In this document: in pieces, positions 1 to 3,656 of the stretch
How the letters are laid out: each line of letters begins with the position of its first letter
Numbering within the stretch: position 1 is the first letter of the stretch
Source of the DNA: Actinomycetota bacterium
GTDB taxonomy: Bacteria > Actinomycetota > Acidimicrobiia > Spongiisociales > UBA11373
DNA length: 5,095 nt
Assembly (NCBI GenBank): GCA_030688105.1
Contig: JAUYIV010000183.1
Location: 1 to 5,095, forward strand
Direction: 5' to 3'
Notes under the pieces: generated by a model
The model's database searches: none
What the model was told of the DNA's origin: nothing
Seen by the model: only the letters and a program-made list of their open reading frames with translations
Position numbers and translations under genes: made by a program

Positions 1-123
1 CGTCTCGCCGCCGGCGGCGCGCCCGTCGATACCGGAATGCCGGTCGAGAAGGGCGCCGTCCTCTGGCTCGAGCGCGGCGGGACCAGCGTCATCCGGGCGG
101 GATACAAGGCTCCCCCTAACTAG
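1..123 (+). CDS. C-terminal end of an unidentified protein (5' truncated by window)
   Basis: Frame 1 is open from the first base to a TAG stop at 121-123 and gives the last 40 residues of a protein, ending GYKAPPN. About 85% of third codon positions are G or C, as expected for a real gene in this DNA, and the frame ends just before a repeat-bearing gap. The visible piece is rich in Gly, Ala and Val (for example VEKGAVLWLERGG) and contains no Cys and no membrane segment. I do not recognise a family, and 40 residues are too few to assign a function. The gene converges on the hydrolase gene; the two stop codons are 95 bases apart. The coding call rests on the open frame and codon bias only. Confidence 0.55.
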   Translation, partial: RLAAGGAPVDTGMPVEKGAVLWLERGGTSVIRAGYKAPPN

Positions 124-172
124 CGCCGCCCTTCGACGAACCACAGGAGCCGACCGCCGTGATTCCGTGAGG

Positions 173-193
173 TCTTGACTCTTGACTCTTGAT
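173..193. repeat. Tandem heptamer TCTTGAC, 3 copies
   Basis: There are three consecutive 7-bp units: TCTTGAC (173-179), TCTTGAC (180-186) and TCTTGAT (187-193). The array lies in the 95-bp gap between two convergent genes. It is AT-richer than its surroundings and is followed 7 bases later by a second heptamer block of unrelated sequence. Confidence 0.8.
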
Positions 194-200
194 TCGTTGC

Positions 201-214
201 GGGAGGCGGGCGGC
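201..214. repeat. Heptamer block GGGAGGC/GGGCGGC, 2 copies
   Basis: Two adjacent 7-bp units, GGGAGGC (201-207) and GGGCGGC (208-214), are followed by GCGG and then the hydrolase stop codon at 219-221. Two copies alone would be weak evidence. The identical GGGAGGC unit recurs as a tandem array at 5072-5095, which supports reading this as part of the same repeat class. Confidence 0.55.
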
Positions 215-218
215 GCGG

Positions 219-857
219 TCACAGGATCCCGCTGAGCCATCGGTCTACCGCGGCCGCCAACCGCTCTCGCATCTGTTCCTCGCCGATTCCGGTCCGCTTG
301 GGGACCTTGAACGAGTGGTCGGCCTCGGGCATCACGACGAGGGTGGCCCGGGGCAGGCTTCCCACCAGGGGCCGAAGCAGATCTAGCGGCGCCAGGCGGT
401 CCCGCTCGCCCTGGACGAACAGCATGGGCGCCTCGATGTCCTCCAGGTGCGCCGTGTCCCGGGGCTCGCGCTTCCCGACGGCCACCAACGGGTAGCCGAG
501 GAAGAAGAGCCCGGCGGCCTCGACGGCGAGGTGTGAGGCCAACCTGCCCCCCATCGACTTCCCGCCGAGCACCACGGCGTCGGCGTCCGCGGCCACCGAC
601 TCGACCACCCGGCGGTGGCACTCGAGGAGGGTCGCCACCCGGTCGGGGGCCCTTCGGCCCTCGGCTACGTAGGGATAGTCGAAGGTGACGACGGTGTGCC
701 CGGCGGCGGCCAGCCGCCGGCGCATCCCGGCCATGAAGGGATGAGCCTGTCCGGCGCCGGCGCCGTGGGCGAGGATGATGACCGCCGACCCTCCTCCCTC
801 GGTGACGACCTCCACCCTGCGATCGGGCGCCCACTCGAGCTCTCGCCTGCGAGTCAC
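219..857 (-). CDS. KANL3/Tex30-type alpha/beta-hydrolase
   Basis: The predicted protein has 212 residues if translation starts at GTG 857. It has the alpha/beta-hydrolase order: strand and oxyanion loop (ILAHGAGAG, about 27-35), DYPY (60-63), nucleophile elbow GKSMGG with Ser101, candidate acid Asp153 in GERD, and His181 in EADHSF. The AHGAGAG start and GGKSMGGR elbow are typical of the KANL3/Tex30 (dienelactone-hydrolase-like) group. Bacterial members are cytosolic with unknown substrate, so hydrolase is all that can be said. No signal peptide is visible. The frame stays open upstream to another GTG at 1001. Those 48 extra residues are Arg/Pro/Ser-rich and lie outside the conserved fold, so I prefer 857, although only a weak GGAAA precedes it. 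The gene is monocistronic: it diverges from the lactonase gene and converges on the gene ending at 123. Confidence 0.85.
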   Translation of the reverse strand: MTRRRELEWAPDRRVEVVTEGGGSAVIILAHGAGAGQAHPFMAGMRRRLAAAGHTVVTFDYPYVAEGRRAPDRVATLLECHRRVVESVAADADAVVLGGKSMGGRLASHLAVEAAGLFFLGYPLVAVGKREPRDTAHLEDIEAPMLFVQGERDRLAPLDLLRPLVGSLPRATLVVMPEADHSFKVPKRTGIGEEQMRERLAAAVDRWLSGIL

Positions 858-1023
858 GGCGCCGTTTCCGAGGACGGCGGCACGCTCCCCGGTCGAAGGG
901 CCCGCCTGAGGACCTCGCGGGAAGGGCTGCTCGGAAGGGCGTCGAGAGCGGCCCTGATAGCAGACACGGGCCGAGGGTATCTCGCTCGGGGCGAGCGCCA
1001 CCGCCGGTCTGAACGGAATGAAT

Positions 1024-1038
1024 GCGCGGTCCCCGCGC
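1024..1038. promoter_or_regulatory. Inverted repeat in front of the lactonase gene, possible operator
   Basis: GCGCGG (1024-1029), TCC, CCGCGC (1033-1038) is a perfect 6-bp palindrome with a 3-base centre. It sits where a -35 element would fall relative to the TAGCAT hexamer at 1048-1053, so a protein bound here could block transcription. It could also simply be a GC-rich hairpin. No regulator is encoded beside it. Confidence 0.3.
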
Positions 1039-1047
1039 CAACCCTCG

Positions 1048-1053
1048 TAGCAT
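1048..1053 (+). promoter_or_regulatory. Putative -10 element of the lactonase gene
   Basis: TAGCAT fits the actinobacterial -10 pattern TANNNT and ends 10 bases before the ATG at 1064. A transcript starting 7 or so bases downstream would have almost no leader, consistent with the missing Shine-Dalgarno site. No -35 consensus is visible. Confidence 0.3.
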
Positions 1054-1063
1054 TCTCCGGCTT

Positions 1064-1759
1064 ATGAGGATCCGGGTGTTCAACAGTGCCGAGGCTCTCG
1101 CCGATGCCGCCGCCGACGAGGTGGAGGGTTGGCTACGCATCATCACGGGTCGTCGGACGATCGGCCTCTCCGGGGGAAGCACGCCGCGCCGGGCTTACGA
1201 ACTTCTCGCCGAGCGGCGCATGGGGTGGGCAGACGTCGAGGGCTGGCTCACCGACGAGCGTCACGTCCCGCCGAACCACGAGGACTGCAACGCCGGAATG
1301 ATCCGGCGAGCGCTCTTCGACCATGTGCCGGCGACTCTCCACGAAGTGCCGTGGGAAGAGGCACAGGGTGCGGCGGTCTCATACGAGAACACGCTTCGGC
1401 GGATTCTCCCGCCGGGTGGAAACGGGCGACCTCAGCCGGGCCTCGTGTTGCTCGGTGTCGGCGAAGACGGTCACACCGCGTCGCTGTTCCCCGGCTCGCC
1501 GGCACTCGAGGAGAGAGAACGCGACTTCATCGCCACCAAGGTCGACGGCCGGGGCTGGAGATTCACCGCGACCATCCCCCTTCTGACCCGTGCCAGGCGC
1601 ACACTGTTCGTCGCGTCCGGGAGACGCAAAGCGGAGATCGTCGCCCAGATCCTCGAGGGCGACGTCGATCTCCCGGCGGCGCGAGTGAGCCGTTCGAGTC
1701 GGGACCCCTTGTGGCTCCTGGACGCCGACGCGGCTTCGGCGCTGGACGAATTTTCGTGA
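1064..1759 (+). CDS. pgl: 6-phosphogluconolactonase
   Basis: The predicted 231-residue cytosolic enzyme hydrolyses 6-phosphoglucono-1,5-lactone to 6-phosphogluconate, the second step of the oxidative pentose phosphate pathway. It carries the DevB/NagB-fold signatures in order: LSGGSTPRRAYELLA (35-49), the WLTDERHVPP block (61-70) followed by NAGMIRRALF (76-85), and the diagnostic GVGEDGHTASLFPGS (131-145). Further along are the PLL..AR....F..SGRRKA segment (172-190) and the PAARVSRSSRDPLWLLD tail (204-220). The length is normal for the family. ATG 1064 is preferred over ATG 1022 because the 14 extra residues precede the conserved MRIRVFNSAEALADAAA start. No Shine-Dalgarno is visible, so leaderless translation is likely. 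The pgl gene of many actinobacteria sits beside zwf, opcA and tal; here it stands alone, next to a hydrolase gene and converging on a lipoprotein gene. Confidence 0.95.
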   Translation: MRIRVFNSAEALADAAADEVEGWLRIITGRRTIGLSGGSTPRRAYELLAERRMGWADVEGWLTDERHVPPNHEDCNAGMIRRALFDHVPATLHEVPWEEAQGAAVSYENTLRRILPPGGNGRPQPGLVLLGVGEDGHTASLFPGSPALEERERDFIATKVDGRGWRFTATIPLLTRARRTLFVASGRRKAEIVAQILEGDVDLPAARVSRSSRDPLWLLDADAASALDEFS

Positions 1760-1763
1760 TGGA

Positions 1764-1806
1764 GCCACCAGCCACCAGCCACCAGCCACCAGCCACCAGC
1801 CACCAG
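1764..1806. repeat. Tandem heptamer GCCACCA, 6 perfect copies
   Basis: Six identical GCCACCA units run from 1764 to 1805, followed by one further G. The array starts 4 bases after the pgl stop codon and fills half of the 90-bp convergent gap. Perfect identity between units indicates recent expansion or active homogenisation. The minus strand reads as GG-tracts spaced by single bases. Confidence 0.9.
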
Positions 1807-1844
1807 ATTCTTGCTGGAGGCTGGAGGCTGAAGGCTGAAGGCTG
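1776..1844. terminator. Long imperfect hairpin made by two opposing heptamer arrays (candidate bidirectional terminator)
   Basis: Bases 1790-1806 pair with 1814-1830 over 17 positions with only two A-A mismatches, closing a 7-base loop (ATTCTTG). Beyond that, 5-bp helices recur every heptamer (1783-1787 with 1833-1837, and 1776-1780 with 1840-1844), separated by 2x2 internal loops. About 25 of 31 positions per arm can pair. The structure lies exactly between the stop codons of two convergent genes and would form in either transcript. It has no U-tract, which is common for actinobacterial 3' ends. Terminator function is inferred. Confidence 0.5.
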
Positions 1845-1847
1845 AAC
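1813..1847. repeat. Tandem heptamer GCTGGAG/GCTGAAG, 5 copies
   Basis: The units are GCTGGAG (1813-1819), GCTGGAG (1820-1826), GCTGAAG (1827-1833), GCTGAAG (1834-1840) and GCTGAAC (1841-1847). Base changes step along the array in blocks, the pattern left when variant units are duplicated in turn. It ends 2 bases before the stop codon of the lipoprotein gene and is largely complementary to the GCCACCA array. Confidence 0.85.
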
Positions 1848-1849
1848 AA

Positions 1850-2233
1850 CTACTCACCGAGGCCCAGCAAGGCCATCAGATACCGCGCCAACTCGCTGTC
1901 CGGGTCGAGATCCGCTCGGCGAAAGACCTCCGCTTGGAGAGCCCCGGGATCGCACTCCAACGCCTCCGCGCGCGCGTCCAACGTCTCTCCCTGCTGCTGG
2001 ATCGCCACCAACGGCTCCGGCCAGTTGTCCCGGTCCACCAGCGCCTCCGCGGTGGTCACATCGAGGACCTCGATCAACAACTCGAAGTACTCGGCGGTGT
2101 CGGCCGCCAGGCGGCCGCAGGTGTCGTCCTCGATCGACGTCGAGGTGGTCGGCCCGGGCGGTGCCGTGGTTGGCAGCGGCGTCGGCGAGTCGCACGCGGC
2201 GAGGAGGATCAGCAGAATGGCGGCACGCTTCAC
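1850..2233 (-). CDS. Small predicted lipoprotein of unknown function
   Basis: The 127-residue protein begins with a short lipoprotein signal peptide: MKR, a hydrophobic stretch (AAILLILLAA), then lipobox L-A-A-C with the lipidation cysteine at position 14. A Pro/Thr/Ser linker (about 17-33) would lift the rest off the membrane surface. The remaining acidic, mostly helical domain (35-127) has two more cysteines (Cys39, Cys94) that could form a disulfide outside the cell. I recognise no family. The start is GTG at 2233, chosen because the signal peptide begins there directly; no good Shine-Dalgarno precedes it. The gene follows the methyltransferase gene on the same strand after 46 bp but may have its own promoter. 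It converges on pgl across the paired heptamer arrays. Confidence 0.8.
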   Translation of the reverse strand: MKRAAILLILLAACDSPTPLPTTAPPGPTTSTSIEDDTCGRLAADTAEYFELLIEVLDVTTAEALVDRDNWPEPLVAIQQQGETLDARAEALECDPGALQAEVFRRADLDPDSELARYLMALLGLGE

Positions 2234-2242
2234 GGTCAGGCG

Positions 2243-2269
2243 AGGGTACCGAGCCAGGACAGATGTCAG
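2243..2269 (-). promoter_or_regulatory. Weak candidate promoter of the lipoprotein gene using a heptamer unit as -35
   Basis: On the minus strand, CTGACA (2269 down to 2264) matches TTGACA at 5 of 6 bases. TACCCT (2248 down to 2243) fits TANNNT and lies 9 bases before the GTG start. The CTGACA comes from the AGATGTC repeat. The 15-base spacer is shorter than optimal, so this is tentative. Confidence 0.25.
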
Positions 2270-2281
2270 ATGCCAGATGTC
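2261..2281. repeat. Tandem heptamer AGATGTC, 3 copies
   Basis: The units are AGATGTC (2261-2267), AGATGCC (2268-2274) and AGATGTC (2275-2281). The array occupies nearly half of the 46-bp gap between the methyltransferase and lipoprotein genes. Its last copy supplies two bases of the methyltransferase stop codon (2280-2282). Confidence 0.75.
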
Positions 2282-3110
2282 AGGCAGAGGGCTTGCGCGC
2301 TCGCAGCGAGTACATCAGCGGGACGAGGTCGCGCTTGCCCTCGGGGAGACGCCACAGCCCATCGTCGCCCTCGGTCATCGAGAGGTGGCCCTTCCATTCG
2401 AGGGCACGATGTTCCTCGAAGTGGTCGATCACCAGACCACGCGATGTCAGTGCGGACATCACCTCGGCGAGGCCATGGTTCCATTCGTAGGTACGGGTGT
2501 GGTCGAGGATCCCTGATCCGAGGTAGGTCACGTCCTCATCCCACGAAACCGGCAGCTCCGTCTCGAAGTACGGGAAGGCGATCTCGAGCCGGTCGGCGGC
2601 ATCCTCCTTCCAGTCCAACGACCAGAGCACCGGGTGGGCCTCCCGCAGGTATACGAATCCCCCCGGTACGAGCAGCGCGTCGACCACCGCTCCCCACGCC
2701 GCGATGTCCGGGAGCCAGTTGAGCGCACCCACGCCGGTGTAGACCACGTCGAACTGCTCGCCTGCCAACGCTGCCGGTGCGTCGTACAACTCGGTGACGA
2801 CGAATCGCGCCGGAGTCCCCGACTCGATCGCGAGTCGACGCGCCGCGGCGATTGCCTTCTCCGAGAAATCGATGCCCGTCACCTCCGCCCCGAGCCGTGC
2901 CCACGAGAGGGTGTCCATGCCGAAATGGCATTGGAGATGGAGGAGGCGTAGCCCGGCGATGTCGCCGACATGCTCACGATCGCGGGTCACCACCTGGCTG
3001 ATACGGCCAGAATCGGCGATGAACCCGGGGGCGTCGTAGCCGTCAGGCTGCCAATGGATGGCAACGCGGTCGTCCCAGTTGGCCCGATTCGCCGCGCGGA
3101 AATCGTCCAT
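2280..3110 (-). CDS. Class I SAM-dependent methyltransferase
   Basis: The predicted protein has 276 residues and one Rossmann-type methyltransferase domain. Motif I is LLHLQCHFGMDTLSWA (56-71), the acidic residue closing strand 2 is Asp81 in VTGIDFSEKAI, and motif III lies around FDVVYTGVGALNWLPD (120-135), followed by LLVPGGFVYLREAHP (147-160). HLQCHFG.DTLS is a signature of a broad group of bacterial methyltransferases annotated only at family level. The C-terminal third (161-276) is rich in Trp and acidic residues and probably shapes the substrate pocket; the substrate is unknown. ATG 3110 is preferred because the frame upstream runs into translated heptamer repeats (VARCPLPVA) that are not protein-like. 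No Shine-Dalgarno is visible. It diverges from the sigma operon; nothing shows that the two are functionally linked. Confidence 0.9.
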   Translation of the reverse strand: MDDFRAANRANWDDRVAIHWQPDGYDAPGFIADSGRISQVVTRDREHVGDIAGLRLLHLQCHFGMDTLSWARLGAEVTGIDFSEKAIAAARRLAIESGTPARFVVTELYDAPAALAGEQFDVVYTGVGALNWLPDIAAWGAVVDALLVPGGFVYLREAHPVLWSLDWKEDAADRLEIAFPYFETELPVSWDEDVTYLGSGILDHTRTYEWNHGLAEVMSALTSRGLVIDHFEEHRALEWKGHLSMTEGDDGLWRLPEGKRDLVPLMYSLRARKPSA

Positions 3111-3116
3111 GAAAGA

Positions 3117-3122
3117 AGGGTA
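3117..3122 (-). promoter_or_regulatory. Putative -10 element of the methyltransferase gene
   Basis: On the minus strand TACCCT (3122 down to 3117) fits TANNNT and lies 6 bases before the ATG at 3110, so transcription could begin at the start codon itself (leaderless mRNA). This agrees with the missing Shine-Dalgarno. No -35 consensus stands 16-18 bases upstream, where degenerate heptamers lie. Confidence 0.3.
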
Positions 3123-3149
3123 GGTGGCAAGTGGCAGCAGGCAGAGGTG
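3122..3149. repeat. Degenerate heptamers (AGGTGGC, AAGTGGC, AGCAGGC, AGAGGTG)
   Basis: Four 7-bp units are in phase: AGGTGGC (3122-3128), AAGTGGC (3129-3135), AGCAGGC (3136-3142) and AGAGGTG (3143-3149). The first three share A..NGGC; the fourth is more diverged. This looks like an older, decaying array next to the perfect one at 3156. The last copies are weak when taken alone. Confidence 0.5.
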
Positions 3150-3155
3150 CACTGC

Positions 3156-3201
3156 ACGGGCAACGGGCAACGGGCAACGGGCAACGGGCAACGGGCAACG
3201 G
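3156..3201. repeat. Tandem heptamer ACGGGCA, 6 perfect copies; G-quadruplex motif
   Basis: Six identical ACGGGCA units (3156-3197) are followed by a partial ACGG. Six GGG runs (3158, 3165, 3172, 3179, 3186 and 3193) are separated by invariant 4-base CAAC loops, which meets the standard G-quadruplex pattern on the plus strand. The array ends 7 bases before the TGTCGA box of the sigma-operon promoter and lies upstream of the methyltransferase start on the other strand. Confidence 0.9.
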
Positions 3202-3208
3202 AGAAGAT

Positions 3209-3235
3209 TGTCGATTTCCGGTCGTGCCGTTCGTC
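3209..3235 (+). promoter_or_regulatory. Candidate ECF42-type promoter of the DGPF-sigma operon
   Basis: TGTCGA (3209-3214) and CGTC (3232-3235) are separated by 17 bases. From memory of published work on ECF42 sigma factors in Streptomyces, their targets carry TGTCGA at -35 and CGA/TC at -10, and the factors activate DGPF operons. The match in sequence, spacing and position, 54 bases before the DGPF start and ahead of an ECF42-type gene, supports autoregulation. Transcription would start near 3241-3243. Confidence 0.65.
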
Positions 3236-3249
3236 TAGGGGGTAGAAGA

Positions 3250-3269
3250 GCCCGGTTACCGTGCCGGGC
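3250..3269 (+). other. Leader hairpin before the DGPF gene
   Basis: GCCCGG (3250-3255) and CCGGGC (3264-3269) form a perfect 6-bp stem with an 8-base loop. It lies inside the predicted short leader and 8 bases ahead of the Shine-Dalgarno site. It could affect mRNA stability or translation. It is too small to call a riboswitch and lacks a U-tract for termination. Confidence 0.35.
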
Positions 3270-3277
3270 GAGACACC

Positions 3278-3282
3278 GGAGA
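3278..3282 (+). promoter_or_regulatory. Ribosome binding site of the DGPF gene
   Basis: GGAGA is placed 7 bases before ATG 3290, with more purines (GAGGAAG) in between. This and the site before 4906 are the only strong Shine-Dalgarno sequences seen in the window. Confidence 0.7.
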
Positions 3283-3289
3283 GAGGAAG

Positions 3290-3646
3290 ATGACGCAATA
3301 CCTGCTGTCGGTCTGGGGGACCGAGAACGCGGAGATTCCCTCCGACGACGAGATGGCGAAGATCTACGCGGACGTCGACGTGGTGAACCAGGCCCTCAAG
3401 GCCGAGGGAGCGATGGTGTTCGGAGGCGGGCTGCACCCCGTTGACACCGCCACCGTGGTCCGCGTCAAGGACGGCGAAGTGTCGACAACGGATGGACCGT
3501 TCGCCGAGACCAAGGAACAGCTGGGCGGCTTCTGGATCATCGAGGCCCCCGACCTCGACGCCGCACTCGAATGGGCAGCAAAGGCGACGATCGCCTGCCG
3601 CGCCCCCGTCGAGGTCCGCCCGTTCCAGGACGAGCCTGAGGCCTGA
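3290..3646 (+). CDS. DGPF-domain (YCII-related) protein, partner of ECF42 sigma
   Basis: The 118-residue cytosolic protein has the usual length of the family and a ferredoxin-like alpha/beta layout. It begins MTQYLLSVWG, has the helix DEMAKIYADVDVVNQALKAEG (20-40), GGGLHP (45-50), and the name-giving DGPF at 68-71 within TTDGPFAETKEQLGGFWIIEA (66-86). It ends with a helix and the strand PVEVRPF (106-112). Genes of this family stand next to ECF42 sigma factors in many bacteria, as here. Their biochemical role is not settled, and enzyme or sensor roles are both conjecture. ATG 3290 has a good Shine-Dalgarno. It is the first gene of the operon, behind the candidate ECF42 promoter, and its TGA lies 10 bases before the proposed start of the sigma gene. 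Confidence 0.93.
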   Translation: MTQYLLSVWGTENAEIPSDDEMAKIYADVDVVNQALKAEGAMVFGGGLHPVDTATVVRVKDGEVSTTDGPFAETKEQLGGFWIIEAPDLDAALEWAAKATIACRAPVEVRPFQDEPEA

Positions 3647-3656
3647 GAGGCAGGCT

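Larger units (their letters stand above)
123..216. other. 9-bp perfect inverted repeat enclosing the convergent gap
   Basis: GCGCCGCCC at 123-131 is perfectly complementary to GGGCGGCGC at 208-216. One arm begins on the last base of the upstream TAG stop. The other arm ends 2 bases before the stop codon of the opposing hydrolase gene. Paired, the arms would close a 76-base loop that contains the TCTTGAC repeats. This could be a bidirectional 3'-end structure, but a long-range 9-bp pairing in GC-rich DNA can also occur by chance, and no U-tract is present. Confidence 0.3.
858..1063. promoter_or_regulatory. Divergent intergenic region (hydrolase / lactonase)
   Basis: This 206-bp gap should carry promoters for both flanking genes. 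Visible structures are a bulged hairpin at 901-921 (CCCGC/GCGGG enclosing GAG/CTC) in the presumed hydrolase leader, a 5-bp hairpin at 981-995 (CTCGC, loop TCGGG, GCGAG), and a perfect 6-bp inverted repeat at 1024-1038. On the minus strand the hexamer TACCCT (979 down to 974) fits an actinobacterial -10 (TANNNT) but has no clear -35. Unlike the other gaps, this one has no heptamer array. If the hydrolase actually starts at 1001, most of this gap is coding. Confidence 0.4.

Noticed and set aside
173..194. TTGACT units as -35 promoter elements on the plus strand
   Set aside because: No plus-strand gene lies downstream; the next gene is on the opposite strand and ends here.
858..1001. Upstream extension of the hydrolase to GTG 1001
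   Set aside because: The extra 48 residues lie outside the alpha/beta-hydrolase fold and have biased composition; the 212-residue form matches the family length.
1764..1847. CRISPR array
   Set aside because: The repeats are 7 bp and directly adjacent with no spacers; no cas genes are present.
1379..1857. Minus-strand ORFs running across the repeats and pgl
   Set aside because: They are shadows of pgl; their starts consist of translated heptamers (GGWWLVA repeats), and no family is recognisable.
3111..3191. Upstream extension of the methyltransferase frame through the heptamers
   Set aside because: It encodes only translated repeats (VARCPLPVA); conserved sequence begins at MDDFRAANRANW.
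3228..3280. tRNA-like stretch (TCTAGGGGGTAGAAGA resembles a D-arm, followed by a GC stem)
   Set aside because: The presumed anticodon loop has 8 bases, there is no T-arm (no GTTCRA), and no matching acceptor stem; it fits a promoter and leader hairpin better.
3480..3506. A second TGTCGA box inside the DGPF gene
   Set aside because: No CGAC or CGTC follows at 16-18 bases, and it lies in coding sequence in front of no plausible transcript.
3441..3656. N-terminal extension of the sigma ORF from TTG 3441 or ATG 3492
   Set aside because: It overlaps the DGPF gene in another frame and translates to Arg/Ser/Pro-rich sequence typical of a shadow frame; no sigma homolog I know has such an extension.
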